IMG/VR virus record: IMGVR_UViG_3300027777_000109
Coordinates: 1 to 29,339 of that record
Length of the DNA: 29,339 nt
Reading direction: 5' to 3' (one strand)
Source: a virus
The position numbers and the translations under genes are program-made. Below the pieces are notes generated by a model. The model was given only the letters and a program-made list of their open reading frames with translations. It did not search any database and was not told where the DNA came from. Below are positions 12,310-20,539 of this stretch, piece by piece (position 1 is the stretch's first letter; each line of letters starts with the position of its first letter).

Positions 12310-12464
12310 TCTTTTCCTTTTAGATAAGCAAGATCCTCATCATTTAACATTCCAATAGAGTCGGTATCATAAAATTCACATTCCCCACAAACGTCAACCT
12401 CAATTTCATTTTCGTCTATTTCAAATGCATTTCCACACCAACTACAAATGCTTATCTTTTTCAT
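12306..12464 (-). CDS. Small zinc-ribbon-like protein (52 aa)
   Basis: A 52-codon frame begins MKKISICSWCGNAFEIDENE. The pairs CSWC (7-10) and CGEC (26-29) make a complete four-cysteine zinc ribbon, and the acidic end is DEDLAYLKGKE. It overlaps the secreted protein's stop at 12461 and the lysozyme start at 12309. Function unknown; small zinc ribbons can bind nucleic acid or protein. Confidence 0.7.
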   Translation of the reverse strand: MKKISICSWCGNAFEIDENEIEVDVCGECEFYDTDSIGMLNDEDLAYLKGKE

Positions 12465-12754
12465 GTATCAGGCTTCATTAAGAATACGTTAGCAGGAAGG
12501 ATTGTTTTATCGCCTTGAATCCATTGTATGACAATGTCATCTTTTTCGTGTGTAAAGCAGCCTGGCAATACTTGACCGTCTTTGCGCAAGGCTACTACAG
12601 CGAATTGAAACTCTTTAGAGATTGATTTAACAGGACACGCTATGCTAGAGATTCTGATCACTACGTTTTCATTGAACTGATACGAAAGAAACTTGTCCTC
12701 AGCGTTAGCATTAAGTGTAAAAAAAGCCGTTAATACGGCTAATGTCTTTTTCAT
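12461..12754 (-). CDS. Secreted or periplasmic small protein (97 aa)
   Basis: The start at 12754 is chosen since GGAG lies six bases upstream; a longer in-frame ATG at 12766 uses that same GGAG as codons. The N-terminus MKKTLAVLTAFFTLNANA is a Sec signal peptide with an Ala-x-Ala cleavage site before ED. The mature part has two Cys (IACPVKS and PGCFTHE) that could form a disulfide. It sits just before the lysis genes and may act in the periplasm during lysis or exclusion. No family recognised. Confidence 0.7.
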   Translation of the reverse strand: MKKTLAVLTAFFTLNANAEDKFLSYQFNENVVIRISSIACPVKSISKEFQFAVVALRKDGQVLPGCFTHEKDDIVIQWIQGDKTILPANVFLMKPDT

Positions 12755-12755
12755 C

Positions 12756-13538
12756 TTAATCTCCAAACTTATCTTTAAGATATTTCAATGTTAAAGGTAG
12801 CTCATCAAATCGTCCGTCACATACGTCATATAACATATAGCAACCACGAAAATGATTATTGCCCTGTGCGCCCAAATAGCTCTCATTATGTTCGTAACAT
12901 GAACCACAGATAATGGCAGTCATCTCAGAGCCGTCAGCTCGCATCCCATAAGCAATCTGTCTACCTTGCTGGTGTCCAGCAAAACAGCTCATGTGCTTTT
13001 TAGTTAGCAAGGCCTGTGCAGAACCAATCGGTCTACCCATAGCGCCTGACGTAAAATAGTGAGAGTAAGCAATACCGTCAATCGTAATCACTTCTAGAAA
13101 AGGGATCACTTCCCAGTCTTGATACGGAAGGTCATCTATAGAGATAAGTCCGTCTAGCTTACGATCTTCATTGACAGCACGAAGGATACGCTCCTCGTGG
13201 TTACCCAATGTTAGAACCATGCGAGGATGATATTGCTTGTCTTTGTTGCGTTTGGCTTTAGCATTGAACTCGTAGATAGGGATCAGTAACGCATCCATAG
13301 CCTCACGAGCCGCTTGAATATCTTTGTTGTAACTTCTGCCCTCGAATGACTTTTTGCCTACGTCATAAGAAGAAAGGGACTCCATATCAGCGAAGTCCCC
13401 TATACAAATAATTACGTCTGGTTTTTTAGCAACGATATATTTACCGATGCAGGTTAAGAATGAGAAATCATTTCCATCTTTGGCCTGTACGTCAGGCAAG
13501 ACGAAATGCGTCTTAGTGGGTGGCGTCTGGTAGCTCAT
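12756..13538 (-). CDS. Calcineurin-like metallophosphoesterase (260 aa)
   Basis: The metal-site motifs appear in order: PDVQ (15-18), GDFAD (47-51), GNHE (112-115), a single His in YSHYF (about 160) and GHQQ (about 188-191). The usual first motif is DxH; here Gln replaces His, which is common in phage 'PDxQ' versions but could alter metal binding. The start at 13538 avoids a long run into the 58-aa gene upstream, whose coding it still overlaps by 26 bases. The substrate is unknown; phage members include nucleases, phosphatases and ligand-cleaving enzymes. Confidence 0.82.
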   Translation of the reverse strand: MSYQTPPTKTHFVLPDVQAKDGNDFSFLTCIGKYIVAKKPDVIICIGDFADMESLSSYDVGKKSFEGRSYNKDIQAAREAMDALLIPIYEFNAKAKRNKDKQYHPRMVLTLGNHEERILRAVNEDRKLDGLISIDDLPYQDWEVIPFLEVITIDGIAYSHYFTSGAMGRPIGSAQALLTKKHMSCFAGHQQGRQIAYGMRADGSEMTAIICGSCYEHNESYLGAQGNNHFRGCYMLYDVCDGRFDELPLTLKYLKDKFGD

Positions 13539-13689
13539 AATAAAGTTGTAAGTCCTCATCAGAAAATAGAATAATTCTCGTTCCATCTTCTATATACATT
13601 ACAAACTCATCATTGTCAATACCTGCTTCAACAATAGTTTGACCTACCATGCGTTCTATTAATGATTCTACTGCTTCTTGTTCACTCAT
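13513..13689 (-). CDS. Small acidic hypothetical protein (58 aa)
   Basis: A 58-codon frame begins MSEQEAVESLIERMVGQTIV, contains FVMYIEDGTRIILFSDEDLQ and ends YELPDATH. It overlaps the upstream stop (ATGA) and the start of the metallophosphoesterase. The beta-hairpin pattern 'v.iedGt.I.f..edL..yyE' recurs in small phage proteins; function unknown. Part of it lies in frame-overlap with a spurious N-terminal extension of the next gene. Confidence 0.65.
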   Translation of the reverse strand: MSEQEAVESLIERMVGQTIVEAGIDNDEFVMYIEDGTRIILFSDEDLQLYYELPDATH

Positions 13690-13919
13690 TTATCAGCCTT
13701 GTGGTCTAGTTTTTCAAAAATACGGTTAAGTGAGGCTTCTATTCTATCTAGTCTAGCTTCTAAATCTTCTTTGCGAACATAGTGTGTAGGCAAATCTACT
13801 TCAATTTGTTTCATGTCAGATTTAAGGTCTTGAACTGCATCCCATAATTGTCTAGCAAACCAGCCTAAAACAGAGAGAACTGCACCGATGATTAAATTGA
13901 TGATGGATTGGTCTTGCAT
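13686..13919 (-). CDS. Membrane-anchored coiled-coil protein (77 aa)
   Basis: An N-terminal span (residues 6-25, IINLIIGAVLSVLGWFARQL) is followed by a heptad-rich helix (KEDLEARLDRIEASLNRIFE). GGAG precedes the ATG, which overlaps the fibre gene's stop. It resembles small one-span phage proteins placed between fibre and lysis genes. A second holin or pinholin-like role is possible but unproven. Confidence 0.75.
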   Translation of the reverse strand: MQDQSIINLIIGAVLSVLGWFARQLWDAVQDLKSDMKQIEVDLPTHYVRKEDLEARLDRIEASLNRIFEKLDHKADK

Positions 13920-15676
13920 TATTTAACTCCATATACCAAGATTGAGCCATTATCAAAACTTCCCGCACCTGCTGCAAAAGTAATAGATGTACTTGCAGTA
14001 GATAGTCCAGAATTGTTTGTATAAGAAGTAGCAGTTCCGCCAGTATCTGAAGTGGTTGCTGTGTAATATCCAGTTGTTAAATCAATTAAAACAGTTCCAT
14101 ACATATTTGATGCGCTAGAAGGAGTTATATTATTGCTATTTAATTTAATATTGCTAGCACTTGAAATTGAAGCACCATTTAATTGACATTGAATTTGTTT
14201 ATATCCTGTTAATGTTAATCCTGTTAATGATTGTGATGTACCACTTGTTGTTGTAATAGTACCTAATAATGTCATGCCACCTGTTGATGGCGTAGGAGCT
14301 ACACTTGCCCAAATGTTAGTTGTCGCTGCTCCTGTACCAGAACCTACAGCAGTAGCAGTAAATACTGTGCCTACAGATGGCTGCAAAGTAATTGTAGTAG
14401 AAGCTACTGTTTGTGATGCTGATACTGTGTAAGTTCCTGTTCCACCTGTACCTGTGCCAAGAGCAGTAATATAAGTACCAGCAGTTACACCTGTTCCTGA
14501 TATATATGTGCCTACAGCTAAAGTTCCTGAGCCGACTGCTGTTACGGTAAGCGTAGTTGTAGCAATAGAACCTGTTACAGAGCCTGACGCAGTTGCACCT
14601 ACAGTAGTCCAATCAGTAGACCCGATTGTAGATAATGTGTATTGAGTACCTACAACAAATGAACCTGCGTTTACAGTTGATACTGTTTGTGATGTTAATA
14701 CGTTACCTGTAGCTCCTGCATATACAGGTTTTAATCCTGATGTACCATTGCCTAAAAACAAGTTATTTAACAAGAATGAATTAGTACCTGTGCCGCCATT
14801 AGCTACGTTTAAAGTACCATCTAATACTAAATTGCCTGTTGAGCCAAGTATCCCAAATGTATGTGTGCCTGAACCCGCAGCAGTCGTATTAATCGCTGCA
14901 CCACCACTAGTTAGCGATACGTTAAATGTCGTAACACTAGAGTTTACAACATAATAAGTCGTATTAACGCTTAAACCTGTTGGCAAAGTGCCTGTAGTAA
15001 ACAACTCAATTTGTGTGTTGTTAGCAGGTAAATCACCACTAGAAACAGTGAATACGGCAGGACTAGCAAATGAAATTGTGACTGATTTAGTAGGTGTAGT
15101 GTAAGTTTTTAAACCTGTAGCACCGCCACTCCATGACGTAACTAATGTATTTACATTTAGATAAGGGTTAAGTAACTGAAATTCTGTGCCATCATAAACA
15201 ACTTGCACTACTGCGCCTGATTGAATATCTCCCGCCACAAGAGCAGTTGTTCCTGTTTTAGTTACAGACTTAACCCCAATAGAGTTAATATTTAGCGTAC
15301 AAGCACCTGTATTGGTCGATGGAGCTACAAAAAAGAAACGTTGACCTGTTACATAGGCTGACATACCTAAAGCCGCTGTAGCCGTCATAACGTTAGTGCC
15401 AGCAGCACTTGTTAAGTAAGTAAAAGCTGAATCTTGAATCTGACCTGCACTAGCGTATTGCGTTCTAACTGTTGCATCTGCTACGCCTGTATGAGCAAAT
15501 CCGCCCATAGGCAAGTTACCTGTAGGTGTAGTTTGACCATCAGATGAGATTGATTGTGTTAAGGCTGTTGCCATATCATTAAACGTATTATTCGTTGTTG
15601 TAGATGATATAGTAGTGCCTGTGACTACAGGATTACCTGCTGGAAGTACGTATGTACCTGCTCCGTTACGTGCCAT
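13919..15676 (-). CDS. Tail fibre protein with T7-like N-terminus and inserted beta domains (585 aa)
   Basis: The N-terminus [20 protein letters not shown], then [20 protein letters not shown] and [20 protein letters not shown], is a familiar phage tail-fibre anchoring region. A stalk follows (residues of about 85-180). Next come Thr/Gly-rich beta domains: [14 protein letters not shown] (231-244), the [12 protein letters not shown] linker, and a domain (338-451) that appears split by a second one (365-432). The C-terminal part (470-585) may be the receptor tip. No S74 chaperone is present. AAGGAG precedes the ATG. It mediates host recognition; the receptor is unknown. Confidence 0.85.
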   Translation of the reverse strand: MARNGAGTYVLPAGNPVVTGTTISSTTTNNTFNDMATALTQSISSDGQTTPTGNLPMGGFAHTGVADATVRTQYASAGQIQDSAFTYLTSAAGTNVMTATAALGMSAYVTGQRFFFVAPSTNTGACTLNINSIGVKSVTKTGTTALVAGDIQSGAVVQVVYDGTEFQLLNPYLNVNTLVTSWSGGATGLKTYTTPTKSVTISFASPAVFTVSSGDLPANNTQIELFTTGTLPTGLSVNTTYYVVNSSVTTFNVSLTSGGAAINTTAAGSGTHTFGILGSTGNLVLDGTLNVANGGTGTNSFLLNNLFLGNGTSGLKPVYAGATGNVLTSQTVSTVNAGSFVVGTQYTLSTIGSTDWTTVGATASGSVTGSIATTTLTVTAVGSGTLAVGTYISGTGVTAGTYITALGTGTGGTGTYTVSASQTVASTTITLQPSVGTVFTATAVGSGTGAATTNIWASVAPTPSTGGMTLLGTITTTSGTSQSLTGLTLTGYKQIQCQLNGASISSASNIKLNSNNITPSSASNMYGTVLIDLTTGYYTATTSDTGGTATSYTNNSGLSTASTSITFAAGAGSFDNGSILVYGVK

Positions 15677-15776
15677 TTATTGCTCTCCTTGTGGTATAAT
15701 CTTATTATGGATTATATTGATTTTCTTTGGATTAAATTAATTGTTGTTACTGTTGTATGCTTTGTAATAGGATTTA

Positions 15777-17420
15777 TTATTGAGCTATAAGAGTAGGGTC
15801 AACAATTGGCAAGCCTTTACGCAAAGCTTCCGCTAATTTACTATTTTTTGTGGCTTTATTTTCTACAAAGTTTTTAACAGCATTGCTATGTAAAGCCGCA
15901 TTTAATCCTCGACCAGCAGCAATTGAGCCAATAAGCGTTGGTATTCCTGCGCCTAAACCAACAACTGAACCAGCCAAAGCTCTTTGCATTGAGCTATGTT
16001 GACTTTCTCTTTGTTTAACAAACTGAGCTGCAATATCTGCTAATGTTTGTAACTCAGGATTATTAATATTTTTCATATTAGCTAAACGAGCTACAGAAAT
16101 TCCACCTTCTGCGCCATTTTGAGCTAAATTTTCAAGAGATAACATGTTGCCATATTGTTGACGAGTTTTTGCAAAAGCTTGAGCTTGATCTGGCCCTAAT
16201 GAACGATTTAAAGCATCCATTAGTTTCTTTTTTAAATCACGAGCATAAAATGCTTCAGGGCTATTTCTATCTGAAATAATATCCAAACGTTTTTTAATGT
16301 TATAAGCTGCTTGGCCGTCAATTTCACCAGTTTGATTGGCTTTTGCAAGAATTTCATCAACTTGATTTTTAATAATTTTAGCTTGATCAGAGCCAAGTTC
16401 TTTTCCTGCTGTATCTGCTGATTGAGATAAATCATTAAGAAAAGCATCGTCAACTTTAACTGTATTGTTTTTTAATGTATCTTCAAACTTACCGCCCAAA
16501 TCAGTTTTAGCATTGCGTAATGCTTGCGTAATATTGTGATTGTCTTGACCAAATAAATTAGATGCGGCTTTGTTAAGTTGTTGCTCCATTGCATGCTCTA
16601 CTTCACCACGTCCGCTAAAAGGAACATAATTAAGTGTAGATGCTACAGCGTTCATAAATTTACTATTAGTTAATCTATCAGCAGGAATATCAATTCCTAA
16701 TGCTTCTGCTTTATCTGCTAATGCACGAACTTCAGGAGATACCCCTTGCCCTCTAATTGCTTTAGCTAAAGCACCGCCTGTAGCACTAGCAGCTTTTCCT
16801 AATACTGGAATAGCAACACTAATACCAGCACCTTGAACAGCATCTTCAGGATTAATTGCAGCCGTAGAAGCACCGCCAGTTACAGCGCTACCTAAAGCTC
16901 TTGCAGCAAGACCGCCAACTCCTTTAGCGCCATTTACATCCATACCGCTAGATTCAATAGCTTTAATTAATGTTGGTGAATTTTTAAGAAGCGGAACATA
17001 TTTAGCTGCTTTTCCTAAAACACCACCCACAGGAGCAGTCATTCCAATGTCACCTATTACTTCACCTGTTTTAAATAAACCAGATTCAGGATTTACACCT
17101 TGCTCAGCAAATGTTTTTTCTAATTGTTGTCTATTAAACTCAGAGATAGGTTGACCATTATGAGTCATTCCTAATTTATCAGCAATTGGCCCTAATACAT
17201 TGCTTGCTGTAGTAACGGCAGATTTAAGGCCTCCCATTGCCATTGTTTTTAATGGATTAGCTGGTTGAGCTAAATTCATTGAAGGAATTGGTGTAGAATC
17301 TTCCCATGAAGAAGGTTGATTGCCAGTTCTTATTTGTTGAATACGAGCTTTAATTACATCATCAGGAGTTCCATCAGGTATCCCACGAAGCAATATTCCA
17401 TCTTTAGTTTGAATGTCCAT
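15777..17420 (-). CDS. Internal virion / DNA-ejection-type protein (547 aa)
   Basis: The ATG at 17420 overlaps the upstream stop (TAATG), with GGTGG upstream; a TTG start six bases earlier is less likely. The N-terminus MDIQTKDGILLRGIPDGTPD then DVIKARIQQIR is a short domain seen at the front of many phage structural proteins. A glycine/alanine-rich middle (GGLAARALGSAVTGGASTAA) and amphipathic helices follow, ending with a hydrophobic ALAGSVVGLGAGIPTLIGSI segment (about 495-520) suited to membrane insertion. Together with its two upstream neighbours it forms the likely set of ejected proteins. Confidence 0.7.
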   Translation of the reverse strand: MDIQTKDGILLRGIPDGTPDDVIKARIQQIRTGNQPSSWEDSTPIPSMNLAQPANPLKTMAMGGLKSAVTTASNVLGPIADKLGMTHNGQPISEFNRQQLEKTFAEQGVNPESGLFKTGEVIGDIGMTAPVGGVLGKAAKYVPLLKNSPTLIKAIESSGMDVNGAKGVGGLAARALGSAVTGGASTAAINPEDAVQGAGISVAIPVLGKAASATGGALAKAIRGQGVSPEVRALADKAEALGIDIPADRLTNSKFMNAVASTLNYVPFSGRGEVEHAMEQQLNKAASNLFGQDNHNITQALRNAKTDLGGKFEDTLKNNTVKVDDAFLNDLSQSADTAGKELGSDQAKIIKNQVDEILAKANQTGEIDGQAAYNIKKRLDIISDRNSPEAFYARDLKKKLMDALNRSLGPDQAQAFAKTRQQYGNMLSLENLAQNGAEGGISVARLANMKNINNPELQTLADIAAQFVKQRESQHSSMQRALAGSVVGLGAGIPTLIGSIAAGRGLNAALHSNAVKNFVENKATKNSKLAEALRKGLPIVDPTLIAQ

Positions 17421-18748
17421 TACCAATCCACCGTTCTGACTTTAGGAGCAGCTTTAGAAAGAGGAGTATATTCATCACCAAAAGAACCAGCAATTGAATT
17501 ATTTACTCCAGCATAATTTGCTCGCAATCCTTTTAATTTTGTTAATGTTGTATTTTTATCATCATTTGGTTGCGGAATTAATGGTGCAGTAGAAGCATTT
17601 TCACTAGGTGTTACAGCACCGCCTAATAAATCATGACGTTTTACAGAAGCAACACCATTAACTGCTTGTCTTACTCCAACGCTATCAGGATAACGTCTTG
17701 ACATATAGGTATTGCCTAATCCTGCTTGCAATCCAAAATATTCTTTAGGAGCATTTTCTACTGCCGCAATTGCATCATCAATTTGTTTTAAACTTGCTTC
17801 ATTTGCAGAATAGGCTTGACGAGCAGTAGGAGGAATTTCTTTTAATGGTTTATCAGCAGGGCCACCTTTTAATTGAGTTAATATAAAATTGCCATTTTCA
17901 TCTAGTTTAGTTCTTCCAGTAGTATCTTTTGCAAATCCATAACCTGAAGGAGGTTGAGAACCAGCTTCAGGAGCTATGCGAGTTTCTTTAGCAATAGCAG
18001 CTTTATATGTTGCTCTTAATGGGTCATTAGGTGCAAGTTTATTCATCTCGCTTGTTAACTTACCAATAGTTGATTCGCCACCTTGACTAGCTGTTGTTTC
18101 TTTTTTAATAGCATCTTGATATTGTGGAATGCGTGGATCATTAGGATTTGCTGATTGAATTTGTTGCAATTCAGAAGTAAGTTTACCTAATGTAGAAAAT
18201 GTAGTTTTATCTTCTTTATCAGGAGCAGAATAAAGGACTTTTCCTGATTTAGTAACAAGATTTTTTCCAACAACCATTGGAGTATCTTCTTTAAATTGAT
18301 TTGCAAATTGAGTTTCAAGCATTTTAGGAAGCATCTCAGGCATTGCTGAACCAACTTTAGCCATATATTCTTGTTGAGAATATGGTTGTTGCGTAGTTTG
18401 TGTAACTCCAGGTATACCACCAGCATCTTGATAATCTACAGGAGATTCAACTTGCTTTCCTTTTGACAAATCAGACAATAATGCACCAAGTTTAGCTGAT
18501 TTAGCAGTTTGATAGCCACCATATTGCTTCATCGCTTCATTTTCTTGTTGACCAGCTATATATTTATTAGCTAATCCTGCCAATTGTTGAGTCCATGAAG
18601 GAGCTACATAATGACCTGATACCATCTGACCTTGAGGCATCTCTTGTTGACGTAAAGCATCAGCCATCGCTAGTTTACGTTTAAGCTGAAGTTGAATCAT
18701 TGCATCATCAGCAGGAATTCCGCTTAAGTCTTGAGCGTTGTAGTCCAT
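17420..18748 (-). CDS. Internal virion / ejection-type protein (442 aa)
   Basis: The N-terminal region ALRQQEMPQGQMVSGHYVAP then SWTQQLAGLANKYIAGQQEN is a recurring block in podophage internal proteins. The rest is helical, rich in Gln, Ala, Lys and Thr, with internal repetition of IGKLTSEMNKL / LGKLTSELQQI and PNDPLRATYKAAIAKET / PNDPRIPQYQDAIKKET. Those two copies (about residues 185-215 and 223-257) are a tandem repeat of about 34 residues. It sits between the S74-tagged protein and the 547-aa protein. Confidence 0.7.
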   Translation of the reverse strand: MDYNAQDLSGIPADDAMIQLQLKRKLAMADALRQQEMPQGQMVSGHYVAPSWTQQLAGLANKYIAGQQENEAMKQYGGYQTAKSAKLGALLSDLSKGKQVESPVDYQDAGGIPGVTQTTQQPYSQQEYMAKVGSAMPEMLPKMLETQFANQFKEDTPMVVGKNLVTKSGKVLYSAPDKEDKTTFSTLGKLTSELQQIQSANPNDPRIPQYQDAIKKETTASQGGESTIGKLTSEMNKLAPNDPLRATYKAAIAKETRIAPEAGSQPPSGYGFAKDTTGRTKLDENGNFILTQLKGGPADKPLKEIPPTARQAYSANEASLKQIDDAIAAVENAPKEYFGLQAGLGNTYMSRRYPDSVGVRQAVNGVASVKRHDLLGGAVTPSENASTAPLIPQPNDDKNTTLTKLKGLRANYAGVNNSIAGSFGDEYTPLSKAAPKVRTVDW

Positions 18749-18750
18749 AT

Positions 18751-20103
18751 TTAAGCCCCTAACATTGCGTAATTAACAAGTTTATAGCCATCTTCATGTG
18801 TAGCTACAGCTTCAGGTATTACTTTTTCAACTTCTTGCGCCATAACGCCAATATGTGAGCCATGACCCCATGTATCTTTATATTCAGGCTTGTAATTAAA
18901 CTTGTAAATGTTAATGCCATTGTTAAGTGCGCCAATTTTACTAATATTTTCTTTAATGTTTTGGTCAGAACCAATTGCTCCCCATGCACTAGGCATAGAT
19001 AATCCTGTAATTCCAGTACCTGCTGCTGCGCCACCGCCTAATGCGCCTAATCCACCTAACGCCCCACCTGATAATAATGTTCCACCAAGTCCTAATAATC
19101 CACCCATAAAATTGCCTGATGCTGCATTTTGAGCATTATAATTAGCTAATTGTGAATTATAAGTATTTTGAGCTGCGCCTGTTAAATCTGGACCAGCAAC
19201 CTGTGGCATTTGAGCAGTATTAACACCTTGAGGATTTTGTACTTGTGCGCCTGTTTCTAATGAATTAATCATGTTGATTGGATTATTCATATTTTGCAAT
19301 GCTTGGTTGTAAGCTTGTTGGTTAGCAGTTAACCCTACACCCATACCACCAGTAATTGCTGATGTGCGTTGATCGTTTTGACCTTGAGCAAAGTTACGAT
19401 AAGCATTGTCATACGCTTGAGTGCCAGGTACAACACCTTGATTAGCCATTTGAGATTCAAAAGACTGTTGAGCTTGTTGCATTTGTGGCTGAAGTCTACG
19501 CATAATTGCATCAGAATATGTTTCGCCAGGATTAATGCCATAACTAGGAAGCTGTGACATATCTACGCCACCTTGACCGTTTCTAGATTTATTTAGCAAA
19601 TCTTGAGCATAACCAAGTTTGCTTGTACTTAATCCTTCTTTTGCATTAAGAATAGCTTGTTCAGCAGGGCTTAATGTTTGTGTAGCAGTCCATTGATTAG
19701 AGCCTTTAGTATAATCAGCAATATTAGGTGCTTTTAAATTATTATAATTGTTTTTACTAGAAGTACCACCACCTATGCCAAAAATACCACCATTTTGACC
19801 ATAGTTAATTCCTTTAGAAGCCCCATATGAATTAGAAGCTGCTAATTGGTTATTGTAAGCCTTTAAAGCTGCATCATAACCTGCTTGGTCAATAGTAGGT
19901 GAACCTTGAGAATAAGTAATATTTCCGTAAGGAGTTACTTGATTGACACGATTAGCTTCTGTTGTATATTTAGCTAAAGCTAAATTATCTGCTGCTTGTT
20001 GTTTTGCTAGAGAAGTATAATCAGGAGTTGCTGGGGCTGAACCACCTTTGCCACCATTGTAACCAGGGTGTTTTAATACACCTAAAAATTTACTATTAAA
20101 CAT
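18751..20103 (-). CDS. Virion protein with C-terminal S74 chaperone domain (450 aa)
   Basis: The last 72 residues, beginning SDQNIKENISKIG and including GVMAQEVEKVIPEAV and VNYAML, are a peptidase S74 intramolecular chaperone. Ser379 and Lys384 correspond to the Ser-Lys catalytic dyad. The body is glycine-, Gln- and Asn-rich: PDYTSLAKQQAADNLALAKY, TTEANRVNQVTPYGNITY and a poly-Gly stretch GGLGALGGGAAAGTGITGLS. This suggests an internal or fibre-like assembly protein rather than a classical receptor-binding fibre. GGAG precedes the ATG. It follows the acetyltransferase and precedes the ejection-type proteins. Confidence 0.78.
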   Translation of the reverse strand: MFNSKFLGVLKHPGYNGGKGGSAPATPDYTSLAKQQAADNLALAKYTTEANRVNQVTPYGNITYSQGSPTIDQAGYDAALKAYNNQLAASNSYGASKGINYGQNGGIFGIGGGTSSKNNYNNLKAPNIADYTKGSNQWTATQTLSPAEQAILNAKEGLSTSKLGYAQDLLNKSRNGQGGVDMSQLPSYGINPGETYSDAIMRRLQPQMQQAQQSFESQMANQGVVPGTQAYDNAYRNFAQGQNDQRTSAITGGMGVGLTANQQAYNQALQNMNNPINMINSLETGAQVQNPQGVNTAQMPQVAGPDLTGAAQNTYNSQLANYNAQNAASGNFMGGLLGLGGTLLSGGALGGLGALGGGAAAGTGITGLSMPSAWGAIGSDQNIKENISKIGALNNGINIYKFNYKPEYKDTWGHGSHIGVMAQEVEKVIPEAVATHEDGYKLVNYAMLGA

Positions 20104-20499
20104 TTATTTACTCCAATTTAACATACGGCAGTTTTCAGGCCATAAAGTCATAATTAATAAATCACCATTACGACCTGCATCTTTGAGGGTAGCCTCGATG
20201 ACAAATCCTATGTGCTTGTTAAGTTTTATTGCTTTGTAATTATCTGCTTCAACAGTTGCTGTAAAACGTTTTACTTTAGCAATGTTAAAAATGTAATTTG
20301 CTACTTGAAACCAATACTCTCTAGGAGGGTTAGCATCTATGCGTTGATGACCAAACATATTATTGCCGTTAAAATCTTCAAACGCAGTTCCAGCAATTAA
20401 GATGCCATCTTTTTCCCAACCAACCGCTGTCATTCCTTCTGTGAAATGCCCAATCCCTTGCATAGTCCAATGAGCAACATCATCACCAGAAACCATCAT
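20104..20499 (-). CDS. GNAT-like acyltransferase in the tail module (131 aa)
   Basis: The start at 20499 is chosen because AGGAG lies eight bases upstream; the longer frame begins in the previous gene. The protein has the phage GNAT-like pattern HFTEGMTAVGWEKDGILIAG, an NGNNMFGHQRID centre, then RFTATVEADNYKAIKLNKHI and GFVIEATLKDAGRNGDLL. In GNAT folds the 'N..A....lGF..eg' segment helps bind acetyl-CoA. Similar small genes sit beside podophage tail genes; the target may be a virion or host protein. At 131 aa it is near the minimum for the fold. Confidence 0.75.
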   Translation of the reverse strand: MMVSGDDVAHWTMQGIGHFTEGMTAVGWEKDGILIAGTAFEDFNGNNMFGHQRIDANPPREYWFQVANYIFNIAKVKRFTATVEADNYKAIKLNKHIGFVIEATLKDAGRNGDLLIMTLWPENCRMLNWSK

Positions 20500-20539
20500 A
20501 ATAAATGCTCCTATAATATGGCTTGACTTTGAAACATGT

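Noticed and set aside
14316-14612. 98-aa minus-strand frame within the fibre gene, very rich in Cys, Tyr and Arg
   Set aside because: This is a frame shadow of Thr/Gly/Val-rich repeats in the fibre gene, with an implausible composition.
13919-15676. Possible diversity-generating retroelement acting on the fibre gene
   Set aside because: No reverse transcriptase, template repeat or accessory gene is present in the window.
15707-15790. 27-aa plus-strand hydrophobic peptide (MDYIDFLWIKLIVVTVVCFV...) in the gap before the tail fibre, with TATAAT upstream
   Set aside because: It lies antisense in the late operon without a Shine-Dalgarno sequence or -35; AT-rich DNA easily gives hydrophobic frames. 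I keep it only as a remote possibility.
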